Assembly: GCA_963920765.1 (NCBI GenBank)
Contig: OY987246.1
Location: 6,326,501 to 6,390,500 of the forward strand
Length of the DNA: 64,000 nucleotides
Origin: Ulota crispa
Taxonomy: Eukaryota; Streptophyta; Bryopsida; Orthotrichales; Orthotrichaceae
Direction: 5' to 3'
Part shown: positions 22,460-33,390 of the stretch, piece by piece
How the letters are laid out: every line of letters begins with the position of its first letter
Position numbering within the stretch: the stretch's first letter is position 1
Position numbers and translations under genes: made by a program
Notes under the pieces: generated by a model
Told to the model about the DNA's origin: nothing
What the model saw: only the letters and a program-made list of their open reading frames with translations
Databases searched by the model: none

Positions 22460-22989
22460 GCGCCATCATAACTTCAATCTCTATTTGCAAGCTACGCCTT
22501 CTCTCTCCACAACGCGATGCACTTCTGGTTCTTTAAACAGCGCCAGACAAACAATTATCTCTTGACATTGCACTCGTCAGACACCCTCAAAATAGACAGA
22601 GATTTGCGAAAAGCAACGGAAATCAAGCTTGCTAAAATTTTGAACAACCCCAGCCAGAGGCCGTCTCCGAAGCCATTTCTAGCGAGCCCGCAAAAGAAAT
22701 TTGCTTAGGCGAGCCACCGGTAGGGGACATAAAAGTGAACAGTAACGTTTCCACTTGCCATTTCAGCGGCTTGGCCCTATCGGTGGAGATGTTGCTTTGC
22801 CATAAAAGAGTGTTATGATGGAGCCACGTGTTTGTACCTCTACATAGGTGCTTCTGTGCTAGTTGAACAGCCTTTTCAGTGAATCCAGTCCTCTCGTGAC
22901 CCCTTTGTTCATACCTCAATTAGAATCAAATATTATGGTAAAAGCCACGTTTTTGTATTTCTACAGTATATACTTTTTGGATCAAAGGT

Positions 22990-23520
22990 GGCACATCAGG
23001 GTTTTTTTTTGGTTTTGGACTAGGAGCTTCTCAGGCCATATGGCAAGTTTTAGTGGTGTAGATATGGCCACACAAGAATTTTTTTAGTGCAAAATTAGGC
23101 TGCAAGTGTTTATATTTTGAGCTTGTTGATTGTGACCAATTGTTTCTAAAATCAATTATTGGTGTTGCAAGAATTATTTTTTTGAAAATATGGGTTGCGA
23201 AATTCAAAATTTATAACAAATGAGATGTTATCTCAAAGAAACTTAAGGGCGGCTTGATTTTCAAATAATACGACTCCACGTGGTGTGAAAATCACATTGT
23301 TGTTTTGCATTAGTTCCTAATTGACTGACTATAAACAACAACATATTTGTTTTCCTAATGCTTAGCAGGCATTTAGAGTTGGAACATTGAACAACATTTG
23401 GCACCAAGATGCTATTTTTTCATCAATTTTTTGTAAAGGCTTGAAGCTCAAAATTAATTTTTTGTAGCTTTTTGGCTTTTTAAAGCCTATAAAAAGCCAT
23501 GTGGCACATTAGTGATTTAG
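22990..23520 (-). repeat. Dispersed ~520-bp repeat, copy 2
   Basis: Opposite-orientation match to 2345-2860, including CTTCTCAGGCCATATGG, GGCTGCAAGTGTTTA and CCACGTGGTGTGAAAAT. The two copies flank the Harbinger palindrome on opposite sides in inverted orientation. Confidence 0.5.
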
Positions 23521-23630
23521 TAGATGCAATTCTTACTAAGATTTTGAAAAGTGAGAGGTTCCTTGCCACCAATTTGGGTGAAATATGTTTAGACACTGAA
23601 AAGACATGGCAAGCTCTGACAACCGTGTTC

Positions 23631-23935
23631 TACACTGAATATTGCGTTTAAGTTGTCCCATACTAATTTCTCAACATTCCACAATATAAAAATATTTAGT
23701 GTTGCAACGGTAATTTTCATCAAAAACGAGTGCAGCAAATAGTTTGTAAAGGCTTGTCAACAATAATGAAGTTGCAAAAAGACAAACTAGTAGCTTCCAA
23801 GTCACAAACCATGTGAAATCTAATTATTTAGTGAGTTGCATGTGCCTTCAAGTGGCCAAGTGATGAGTCATGAGGTTACTTACTAGGGTAAGGCAACCTA
23901 ATTGTCAAGGCAACCTAAATGCAATATTCAATGTA
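23631..23935. mobile_element. MITE family F1, copy 3
   Basis: Starts TACACTGAATATTGCG and ends AAATGCAATATTCAATGTA; 305 bp. Interior matches copy 4 (29007-29312) in reverse orientation, including AAAAGACAAACTAGTAGC. Confidence 0.65.
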
Positions 23936-24084
23936 GTTTGTTTCAAATTTTAGTTATGTAACATGTGTACTTGCAAAACATCTTAACCATTTTGGCCACT
24001 AAATTCATACTATTGAATAGTATTTATACTCTATAGTCCATAATATAATGAATTAACATAAATTGTTGTGAATTATTTTATTAA

Positions 24085-24623
24085 CCCCTAAATGCTCAAG
24101 GGGTAAGGGCAAAACATAGATGCAATATAAAATGATATTTTTGTAACTTCAATGAAGTTTGCTTCAAAAGAGAAAACAAAAATCATGATGTTTAATAATT
24201 ATCCATACAGTCAAACATTCAAAAAAAATTTGGATTCTCATATAATGAATTTAGAAGCATTTACCATTTGATATTCATCAAAATTACAACTTTTATTCAT
24301 AGAGTGTAAAATTTGATATGATTGGTTAAAAATAAACATAATATTCAAAAATTCAAAAATGTAATCTTTTTGAAGGAGAGAACATCTTTAGTTTCCCAAA
24401 ATAGTAAATTTTGTAATAGTAGCAAATATTGAAGTGTTTGTCTTTGAAAAGTTATCCTTCATGGAGTTTAACTTGGATTGACATGATTTAAAATGGGTTG
24501 GAAAGTAGACTTACTTTCCTACAAGAAAGTTTTTGTTTTACATTTTCAAAAAATGCTTTTTTTCATCTCAAGCAGCCCCAAAAAGGGCAACAACCAGAAA
24601 ATGGTCAATTGGGCATTTAGGGG
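24085..24623. mobile_element. TTAA-flanked element, copy 1
   Basis: Flanked on both sides by TTAA, with terminal inverted repeats CCCCTAAATGCTCAAG and its inverse ending GCATTTAGGGG. A TTAA target with CCC-starting ends is typical of the piggyBac superfamily; this 539-bp copy is non-coding. The same interior (GAAGTTTGCTTCAAAAGAG) recurs at 59750-60221. Confidence 0.65.
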
Positions 24624-24961
24624 TTAAATGCTAAAAATGACAATTTTAGTCCCTTGGGCATTAAATAAACACTCGTTGGGCAAAAAAACTAAAAACTAAA
24701 AACTATATGATTTGTTTTCAAAATTGATCATAAACTCATGGTCCATCATAGAAGGCAAAACATTATTTCACTAATTGTACTCATATTTTTAAGTAACCCA
24801 AATTGTGAGAAATTTAGAGTCACAATGTTAGGTCCCAAGCTGCCCTTACTGTAATTTTCAAGGCTACTATGCACTGTTGTCTTTTGCAACTTTCGAAAAC
24901 AATATTTTAATGTGTGGGCACCATTATAGACATCATTGTTCACTCTAAACATTTAACATCG

Positions 24962-25583
24962 GGTAAGGTAGGAGGCTATAATTTGGACCAAGCATTTTGA
25001 ACCAACCATGTAGGGTCACAAAAACAATGCACAAAGGTTCTTAAATGGGTCACATTTTTTAATGTTCAAAATTGTACTTGTGTATGCACCATTTTAGGAT
25101 CTTAAGAGAGTGACATGAGCCACTGTTGTGTGTACTTATTGGTCATAATTAAGATTAGATTTGTCTTTCAATAAAATATAGATACATGTCATACTAAAAT
25201 AAATAAAAACATATTCTCAATCATGATTTGAGTATTAGAATATGGAATAGGTGCTTGCACACTTTAAGAGCCTTATTGGAACATTCTTGGCTTTGTAGTA
25301 GTTGCTTTTAGGACTCATGTGCTCCATTTACAAACCACTTTTGTATCATGAATGCTACCACCTATGATCAAGAATAGCTACCTATGCACCTTTTGCTTTG
25401 ATAAATTATAGTTAATTCATACTAACTCAAAAAAATTCAAATTAAATAGCCCCATAACTAATTAGCTATCTCTTCTTTAGCTTTTTACCATAAATATTTC
25501 CACTTTACCAAACTGCCCTAAATTTTCCACAGAAGCGCACTTTCCCTTAGATGGTCCATTCACAAGCCTCCTACCTTAGGCAT
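24962..25583. mobile_element. MITE with TAAGGTAGGAGGCT ends, copy 2
   Basis: Left end GGTAAGGTAGGAGGCTATAA, right end AAGCCTCCTACCTTAGG. About 620 bp, non-coding, related by its ends to 7472-7703. Confidence 0.45.
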
Positions 25584-25823
25584 GGTGACCACCCAGGCAG
25601 TTTTTGGATAGTATCAAGGAGTTAGGACGGATTTCCACGTATGGCTAGTTTGAACAATATCCACAAACAAACACATAATGAAACATTATTGATGCATGGA
25701 AGTATGGCTAGGTGGCAAAATTTGTGGGCTTAAATGAGAAGAGAATTGAGAGAACCAAAAACTCTTGTTTGAAGGATTTATGTTGAATTGAGAACTTGAC
25801 CAAATTAGGCAATCAACTCTTAA

Positions 25824-26786
25824 TCCCTCAACGTCCCAGGTATCATAGAATACATGGGGAATGGAGCAAGTTTTTTGCTATTGGGACATTAAGGGGTTAA
25901 AAGCCCAAGCCATATTTTTGCTGAAAGCTAAAGAAATTACCAAATTCGGGGAATGAGTAGAAAGGTAGGAAAACAATTTTTTTTTTGGAAATCCAACTAT
26001 ATGATCTTGCCCTAGACTATTGAAGGTACTTGTGGGAAAAAAACAAGCTTGTTTTTTATGTAGAGGAGTGACATATTGGCATTTGAAATGCAGAAAAAAT
26101 TCTTGTCCCTGCTGCCCAAAAATTTCAAAAGCCTTTGACCGCTTGCATATAAAAAAAATTGCTCTACAGTAGGTGTGAATCATTCTTTGTAAAATCATGC
26201 AATGCCATAAGGCCATAAAATTTGCATATACACTAGGGAAATTTGGAGGATTTATGTGAAATTTAGAAATGTGAATGACTTTGATCCAAATGGTGAAAAC
26301 CAAGGAATTTTGGTCTACTAGAAACTTGGAAAAAAAGAGGAGTAAAACAAAAAATACACAAAGAGTTCAAAAAAGTAAAGCTCCAAATTTTACAAGGGGC
26401 AAAAGGAATGGAGGTTTGAAAGTCCCATACCTACTAGCAAACCAAAACTTATCACAACTTTCATCTCATCAATTTGAATTGAATGATTCAAAGTTTCCCA
26501 CATATACATAAATCTAAAGAACCAATTTCAAATATTTATTTATTTTAAATGCATTTTTAGAGAAGTTTTTGGGCTGCCCAGACTGCTTGCCCTCCCCAAT
26601 TTTTAAGAAATTCATGTATAAATTCTTCAATAAATGTTGAAATGAGGAAAAAATTAGTTGTCTATGGAGGTCTTTGAAGTTCCCTTCTTCCATAAAAACT
26701 TCAAAAAATCACACAAAGTAGTTTAGCTGTAAGTACATGTCTGAAACCCCTCTTGGCCTTTGAGAGGCTACTTGGGTTTTTAGGGG
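25824..26786. mobile_element. Possible TTAA-flanked element(s)
   Basis: TTAA then CCCTCAACGTCCCAGG at the left (25820), and CTTGGGTTTTTAGGGG then TTAA at the right (26787). A further inverted end with TTAA lies at 25882-25900, so this may be a 73-bp miniature (25824-25896) beside a larger relative. Non-coding. Confidence 0.35.
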
Positions 26787-26842
26787 TTAATATGTTCGTA
26801 AAATTAGGACAATGATATTCTGGTGACCTACTATAATTAGTA

Positions 26843-27426
26843 CTCCCTCTATCCTTCTAAAAATGTCCGAATCAGACACATTTCTTGTACCACTAAAAAG
26901 CTCCCTTTTACTACTCTCAAACATTGAAAAAGCGCTTGCCATGTTCAATGATTTCATGGGGGCAAGTTAAGCATTTAGGGAGCATTCCTCTAGCAAGCTT
27001 GGCCTAGCCCATATGAGGTACCATTGTTGCTACTAATCTTTTAATCATTTGTAGTGAGGAGCTAGTAACATGCACAAACATGGTACTTTTTACATAGAAT
27101 TTGGGTGCCCAAATGGTGACATCCAAGCTAAATTTTTTGCATACATATGATAGATAGTATATTGATTCTAGAATGCATGTGTTGCTAACACAAAGACTAA
27201 AATAATTAGGAGTTGGCAACATTCACAAATTATGCACAAATATGATACCTTTTGCATGGAATTTTGGTGCCTAAACGACAACATCAAAACTAGAAATAAA
27301 ATTTTGTATACCTTTCGTAAATGGTATATTGATTCTAGAATACATTTGTTACTAGCAAAAAGACTGAAATTATTGTTAATCCTTCACAAGGAAGATTTTT
27401 GGAAGCTTTTAGAGGAATAGACGGAG
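26843..27426. mobile_element. Stowaway-like (Tc1/mariner) MITE, copy 1
   Basis: Ends CTCCCTCTATCC and the inverse GGATAGACGGAG-like form, flanked by TA, match the plant Stowaway pattern. 584 bp, longer than usual, non-coding. Related to 31896-32335. Confidence 0.65.
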
Positions 27427-29006
27427 TACTAAACATTCAAGTTTAACTCCAATTGAAACCGAGAATGTACTAGCGTAAAGCTGCTATCAAGAACTTTTCA
27501 ATTGTCATATCATGCTTTCAATTTGGATAGAAACTCCTTCCATAGGTTAACCCATTAAGGACTGGTCGACTAGTTCCTGGTCGATTTTGACTCTTTTCAG
27601 TTTGTAGAGAGAGCATGTTAAGGAATTTGATGACATGGCAAAGGGGACGGATTTAGGAAATTGGAAAGTGAAGAGTTTAGGATAATAACCATGCCAATCT
27701 AAGGTGGCATGTGGCTAGAGGGTTGAAAAAACAAAAAGAATATAGGCTGAAAATACACCAATAAATGCAAAAAGATGGCCATAACAACTAAAGAGTGAGC
27801 ATAATTCATGATGCATAATACTAAATGCTGCAAGATACTTCCATTTGTACGGTTAGATCTGTGATAAGCATGTGTATTCAATAACCCTAAAATGTCCTCC
27901 AAATGGAAATACAAAGGATTGCCCACCCTCAAAATTGACCCCGATCGTTAAAAGGTTAACCCCAAAACGACCTTGGAATTTCCTAACCTTCTAGGAATTT
28001 GTTCTAACTTGAACAAAAAGTCAACATTTTGGTAAATTGTAATAGTTCCTTTTGAATTGTAACCGCATGAAATCAAACTAGACATGTTAGAGATCACATT
28101 AGAAAAGAAAAGAAAATAATATCTCTTATGGATTGAAAGATTGTAATGCTTGATCATGAGGGTGTTAAAATTGTAAAAGTGATTTGAAGTCTTTCAATCA
28201 TCTTTTCACATGTCAAATTTAAAAAGTTGGTCACCAAAAAAATATGAGGTTAAAGGGCCTAACATGCATAATCCCAATCAATTTAAGAATTCTCAAAATC
28301 TACTCTACAATTTTTTTAAACGAATTTCAAATGTGATTTTTTCTCAAAGATCTAATGTATTTGAGGCTCATTCTCAAGCGCCTTCAATACTACATGAAGT
28401 CAAGATTGCAATGAACACCCATGCACAAAATCTTAAATAGAAAAATCATAATCAATCATTTGCAAAACAGATTGTTGAAGCTAAAATAAAATTCAAAAAG
28501 AATCTTTCAATAGATCAACTACTAAAAATAGTACCTTGATAAGGTTTTATTTAACTTGATCGAAGACACAATCATTCTGTCCTCAATGTCATTTTGGGGT
28601 TAATGGGCACACATAGTCACTACCAACAAATCCAAAATCTCGTCCACAAAAGAACAATCCTTCTCCTTTACTTATTTTATTCCCACTCACTTTCAAGAAG
28701 TCATAATTTTGTTTTTGTTTTTTTTGTTTTGAGTAAATGTGAGAATATACTTTTACCAACTTCAATAGATGGTATTGACCTTCACCAGCTTCACCCGTAC
28801 TGTACATGGAAAGGCTGCCCGGAATGGGAATCAATAGTGCTGCAATTCTATTTTAATGTTTTTTCTTTGGTCCAGTTTTTACCTTTTCAAGCCAAAAATT
28901 GCTTGTAGAAAGGACCAGAAAGGACGACGAGACGAGGCGAAACGTGAAACCAGGGATTTTTTGGTTTCTGACCAATGGCTATGTGGCATTCTTTGGAAAT
29001 GGTTTG

Positions 29007-29312
29007 TACACTGAATATTGCATTTAGGTTGCCTTGACAATTATGTTGCTTTACCCCGGTAAGTTATCTCATGACTCATCACTTGGTCACTTGAAGGCAC
29101 AAGCAACTCACTAAATATGTAGATTTCACATGGTTTGTGACTTGGAAGCTACTAGTTTGTCTTTTTGCAACTTCATTGTTGTTGATAGGCCCTCTAAAAA
29201 AAGTTTCTAGTGGTAATTTTTTATGAAATATATTGTACCAGCAATAAATATTTATATAATGCAAATTCTCAAAAAATTAGTGTGGGGTAACCTAAATGCA
29301 ATATTCAATGTA
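29007..29312. mobile_element. MITE family F1, copy 4
   Basis: Starts TACACTGAATATTGC and ends GCAATATTCAATGTA; 306 bp, in reverse orientation to copy 3. Confidence 0.65.
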
Positions 29313-29660
29313 GCTTGTTGGCTCCATCCTTATTTTTGGTTGGAGTTGAAGGTGGCCCCTATACATGGATTTATGCAACATCATGGGATTTCTTTTGTAG
29401 GCATAAAACATTAATTGGATTTTTCTTGAAAATATCCAAATAACCATTGACAATTTAGAATTATTTAATTCTAACCGCTCCCCTTCATTTGTAAGTTTAA
29501 CTCTTGAACATATCACAAGTAAGACATATTTGTTGTATATTTGCAATGCTTGTAGATGCAAATGTGTGCTAAATTATTATTTTGGTTTTATTTCTTAATA
29601 ATAATTGGTTGGGCGATAAGGAGTGTCCACGTAGCAAATGGGGGTGTCTCCCCTAAATCA

Positions 29661-29886
29661 AATAGTGCATTTAGGTTGCCCCATACTAATTTCTCATATC
29701 TTAGATTTTTACAGTTGTAAAAATGTTTATTATGAAAAAAACCAAAATTTAAATGTCCTTGCAACCACTGCAACCACTACAAAAGCTGCCAAAAAATAAA
29801 TTAACAACTTTCAAGTTGTAAATCATGTCAAATCCAAGCATGGTCAACATATAGGCTGGGGCAACTTAAATGCACTATGCGGTGTA
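29661..29886. mobile_element. MITE family F1, copy 5 (shortened)
   Basis: Left AATAGTGCATTTAGGTTGCC, right AAATGCACTATGCGGTG; 226 bp, about 80 bp shorter inside than the other copies. Confidence 0.55.
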
Positions 29887-30003
29887 GTTATTCCCAAAAA
29901 AAACCCTGCGTTAAACAGAGGCGAGCAGCGTGAGTTACGTCATTAAGTTGGTCAGTCCCTTGGTCAGTCCCACGGGACAAAGACCAATGAGGCCTTGACG
30001 AGT

Positions 30004-30046
30004 CACGTGGACGGCACAAGCCCTGCCACGGAGGCATGCCACGTGG
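30004..30046 (+). promoter_or_regulatory. Paired G-box/ABRE-like motifs upstream of the CHCH gene
   Basis: CACGTGG at 30004-30010 and CCACGTGG at 30039-30046, in a short GC-rich island about 1.4 kb upstream of the CHCH start codon. G-boxes bind bZIP and bHLH factors. Assignment to this gene is inferred from position; the transcription start was not identified. Confidence 0.35.
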
Positions 30047-30725
30047 AATACGAGGAAGCCGCGGTAGAAGGAGCACAGTCACGACTCACGATGCTTTGAA
30101 TTTTTGCAAAATTGCGGTGCCGCTCGAGAGCGTCCGTTCATGCAGAAATGCCGAAAGTGCCCGCACGCAGAAAGCGTCTGACCTAACCTACAGCGACCAC
30201 AAATCGAGAAGGATCTTCCAAGCCTCTCGCATGCAAATTATCCTTTTACAACATTTTAGTCGCAATTTAACTCCCAGGATTTTTTAGCACTATTTTTAGG
30301 GTTTCCTCATTTGTTTACATCGATTTCGCAGGTTTACTGCAGTTTTAGGTTCGACATTCGCTCTCTACAACTAAACTTATCTGTGAGATCATTAGAGTTA
30401 TTTCAGATGTTGTATATTGAGCACTAATTTATCTTATGATTTTATAATTTCAGAATTTACTTGAAATAATTATGGTTCGAAACTTGCTAATGCAGGAGTG
30501 TTTGTGCATTCTGTAGTATGCAATTGTGTTGGTGACAAAAATCGCTCACAGGATTTCTTAGCGCTATTTTTCTATAGTTTCACCATTTTTTACAGCGATT
30601 TCGAAGGTTTCTTACACTTTTTGGTTATTTTATTCTATGTTTTGTGATTTCAGAATTTTCTTGAATTGTTTTGTTTCGAAATTTGCTACTGCAAGAGTGT
30701 TTGTACGTTATGTAGATTTTTTTTA

Positions 30726-31034
30726 GGGAAAATTTCATGGATACCCATGAAGTTTGCAATAATTTCATAGATGCCCCTGCTTTTTCAGAAATTTCACAGA
30801 TACCCTTGTGCCAAAATTTTGAAGTGTTTTTTTTGTTGTGCATGCCACTTCCCTTCTTCCTTTGTGCGCAAGCATAACAAGAAAGAAGTAGTGTGCCCAA
30901 GAACGGAGAAGGGGATCGCCATACACAACAACAAAAAACCCTTGAAAATTTAGGGTACCTCTAAAATTTTCCTGAAAAAAGAGGGGTATCTATGAAATTA
31001 TTGCAAACTTTAGGGGTAGTAGTGAAATTATCCC
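30726..31034. mobile_element. MITE with GGGAAAATTTCATGGATACC ends, copy 1
   Basis: Foldback element of about 309 bp whose halves contain CAGATACCCTTG and its inverse. A 442-bp relative lies in intron 1 of the lactone dehydrogenase gene (37976-38417). It sits between the G-box island and the CHCH start codon. Confidence 0.65.
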
Positions 31035-31080
31035 ATTTCTTTAATAATTTGATTTGTATATGTTTGTCTGCCAACGGTTT

Positions 31081-31431
31081 TTGAATATTCCTTCGATTGT
31101 TAGTGACATTTTTCGTGATTTTTAGGGTTTTGAAATCTTCCTTTGATTGCTAGTAACTTTTTTCGTAATTTTTAGGGTTTTAAATTTTCCTTCGATTTTT
31201 AGTGATATTTTTCGTGATTTTTAGGGATTTGATTATTTCCTTCGTTTGTTAGTAACATTTTTCGTGATTTTTAGGGTATTGAAATCTTCCTTCGATTGCT
31301 AGTAACTTTTTTCGTGATTTTTAGGGTTTTAAATTTTCCTCCAACTTTTAGTGACATTTTTCGTGATTTTTAGGGTTTTGATTATTTCCTTCGATTGTTA
31401 GTGACAGGTGTCGTGATTTTTAGGGTTTTGG
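31081..31431 (+). repeat. 50-bp tandem array with telo-boxes, directly before the CHCH start codon
   Basis: Seven units of 49-50 bp, each containing TTCGTGATTTTTAGGG or a close form. The last six units form two copies of a three-unit block (31134-31282 and 31283-31431, 149 bp each): a higher-order repeat. Five units carry TTAGGGTTT, the plant telo-box in reverse. The array stops 10 bp before the ATG, so it is 5'-leader or proximal promoter DNA. Confidence 0.85.
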
Positions 31432-31441
31432 TTTGATCGCC

Positions 31442-31882
31442 ATGCCTCGCGGCTCGCGGAACTCGCGGCCAGCAGCGCGGCCATCGACGGCTCCTGCGGT
31501 GGTGAGAGCAGCGCCTCCTCCGGCGGTGCCGCAGCAACAAACGGGGGGGATGATAAGGGGGATCGGGAGAACTGTTGCGGAGGGCATGGCCTTTGGAGGT
31601 GGCAGTGCGGTGGCGCATCGGGCTGTGGACTCGATCATGGGACCTCGCACCGTGCATCATGAAGTGTCGCAGGTTACGACAACCACGTCGTCTGGTGGAG
31701 GAGGAGGCGGGCAAGGTCAAAGCCAGGAAGTGGAAGCTTGTGTGAACCAAGCGAAAGCGTTCAAAGATTGTTTGAAAGCCAATGCCAATGACATCGGCAA
31801 GTGCCAGTTTTATGTGGACATGTTGACCGAGTGTCGGAAATCGGCAGGGGCGGAGGCTCCACAGTCGTCTTCAGGCCGGTGA
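31442..31882 (+). CDS. CHCHD2/CHCHD10-like mitochondrial twin-CX9C protein
   Basis: Predicted 146-residue protein from a single exon. The N-terminal half is basic and Ala/Pro-rich (MPRGSRNSRPAARPS), like a mitochondrial or intermembrane-space targeting region. A hydrophobic Gly/Ala segment follows at about residues 35-65 (GRTVAEGMAFGGGSAVAHRA), then a Gly-rich linker and a C-terminal CHCH domain. Its cysteines at 100, 110, 121 and 131 form two exact CX9C motifs for Mia40-type oxidative folding. This layout matches plant relatives of CHCHD2/CHCHD10, implicated in cristae organisation, respiratory-chain function and stress signalling. ATG at 31442 is chosen; an in-frame TTG 9 bp upstream is not a plant start. 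A Stowaway-like MITE begins 14 bp after the stop codon. Confidence 0.88.
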   Translation: MPRGSRNSRPAARPSTAPAVVRAAPPPAVPQQQTGGMIRGIGRTVAEGMAFGGGSAVAHRAVDSIMGPRTVHHEVSQVTTTTSSGGGGGGQGQSQEVEACVNQAKAFKDCLKANANDIGKCQFYVDMLTECRKSAGAEAPQSSSGR

Positions 31883-31895
31883 TGGCTGGTACATA

Positions 31896-32335
31896 CTCCC
31901 TCTGTCCCTCTAAAAACGTCCAAATCAGACACTTTTCTTGTACCATTAAAAAGCTCCCTTTTGATGATTTCAAATGTTGAGAAAGCGATTGTCAATTGGC
32001 ATGTTCCAAGATCTCATAGGGGCAAGTCAAGCAATTGGGGGCATGTTAAGCAATTAAGGAGCATTCCTCTCCTAGCAAACTTGGCCTTTGCCCATTGGAG
32101 GTATCATTGTTGCTACTAATCTTTAAATCATCAATAATGAGGAGCTAGCAACATGCACAAACATGGTACTTTTTGCATGGAATCTGGGCACCCAAACAAC
32201 ATCAAAGCTAGAGATTTTGCATACATTTGGTAGATGGTATATTGATTCTAGAATGCATGTAAAGCCAAACGACTAAAAACACAATTAATCCTTCGCAAGG
32301 AAGCTTTTTGGACGTTTTTAGAGGGACAAAGGAAG
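31896..32335. mobile_element. Stowaway-like MITE, copy 2, in the CHCH gene 3' region
   Basis: Flanked by TA on both sides; ends CTCCCTCTGTCCCTC and the inverse GAGGGACAAAGGAAG. 440 bp, non-coding, related to 26843-27426. It starts 14 bp after the CHCH stop codon, so it very likely supplies most of the 3' UTR or the polyadenylation region. Confidence 0.75.
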
Positions 32336-32337
32336 TA

Positions 32338-33390
32338 ATGGCTTTCAAATTTATGCATTTGAGTCAAGCGTAGTGGTATTTATGTAAGAATTCTTTTTGC
32401 ACCTATTGCACATGCTCTGTAGAAACAAAAGTTATGTTGTGGATTAAATTCAAGGTTTTACAGAAAAAACACGTCTCTTTGAAAACATTAATATGCTTGT
32501 TATCAGGTTTCGTCATTCAAATCAAGTGTAGTGGCATTTAAAAGATAACAATTCATTTTGCATGTATTGTGCATGTAGAAGCAAAGGTAACTTGTAGAAA
32601 AAACCCAAGGTTTTCTAGATAAACATGCTTCTCCACCAGACCGTTTACTCTTCACTGTTTAGTACTAATGCGAGAATCTCATAAAAATTCAGAATCTGAG
32701 CAGATTCTGGTGGAAAGGATACAGAAATTGTTATGAATCTAATTGTTTCTCCTATGGTAACCCTTATTTTTAGCAACAGCAATCATCTATTCATACATTA
32801 AGTTAAACTAATTGATGTGGCTATTATTGGCTAAATGTCATTTGTTGTTGGTCATTGAATGAGAATAGAGGTTGTTTATTGTCCCTCTTATTAAATTATA
32901 ACCTCCCGCTGTGAACGGTAACATGAGATATTTATATATATTGATAAAATTTAGATGGAAAAAAGAGTTTTGGCTCTTCTAGTAAAGGACTTTCCAAAAT
33001 AAAAATGTACATACTATTCAATTTTTCTTGCAACCAATTGAGAAATGAGAATCATACGCAGGAGTGGAATTCATACATGTTGCAGCGCACATGACATGGT
33101 TTGCATGAAGTTAAATTTCAGCTTTGAAATTGACTTTTAGACCAAAGTTTTCGTTGAAGGAAAGCCACTTTTTAAAATCAAACTTTCACCAAGTAAAAAA
33201 CCATTTGACCATGACAATGAGCGTCCTACGTGAACATTGTAGATGTAGATTACTACCTTCTATTTGGACACAAAACACATGATTGACTTTATTGTCAAAT
33301 AGCTTATTTGCAGCTAGTTGAAGGGTTAGCCCTCAAGCTTGTGTCCAACAAAGTTTCGCCAATTCAGCAAAAAAAGCTCTAAGCATGCGG
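32338..33390. other. Intergenic region between CHCH and lactone dehydrogenase genes
   Basis: About 1 kb without a recognisable gene. The two flanking genes are convergent, so both 3' ends lie here. Two related stretches (32342-32470 and 32495-32640, each with CAAGYGTAGTGGYATTTA) suggest a diverged direct repeat. Confidence 0.5.

Larger units (their letters stand above)
8121..22791. mobile_element. Compound palindromic PIF/Harbinger DNA transposon locus
   Basis: Two copies of a PIF/Harbinger element lie head to head, forming a palindrome of about 12.5 kb once the 2.1 kb insertion in the right arm is removed. Each copy has a Myb/SANT-NAM-like gene near the outer end and a DDE transposase near the centre, in convergent orientation. 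Outer ends carry CATCTCCACC, typical of plant Harbinger ends with a 3-bp target site; TTAGAGCAGCTCC at 8121 and a related TTAGAGCAGCTTTACC at 14536 fit a TTA target. Both genes are disabled by the same lesions in both copies, so one dead element was duplicated in inverted orientation. Any mobility would need an enzyme from elsewhere. Confidence 0.8.
14641..22791. repeat. Right arm of the giant inverted repeat
   Basis: Mirror of 8216-14523, interrupted at 20323-22459. Differences from the left arm are few: single-base indels in homopolymers near the centre, paired indels around 15093 and 15173, and rare substitutions such as at about 16205. Beyond the insertion (22460-22791) divergence rises to about 4%. 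Confidence 0.9.
22792..29990. other. Gene-free MITE-rich region
   Basis: AT-rich intergenic DNA. Short open frames at 25878-26303, 28594-28908 and elsewhere resemble nothing I know. The identifiable content is transposon debris, listed separately. I see nothing nameable in 27430-29000. Confidence 0.65.

Noticed and set aside
25878-26303. 141-codon open frame on the minus strand
   Set aside because: Lies within TTAA-flanked repeat DNA, is AT-rich and resembles no transposase or host protein.
31382-31750. Antisense open frames of 122 and 76 codons over the CHCH gene
   Set aside because: They are GC-rich shadows of a clearly recognisable sense protein.
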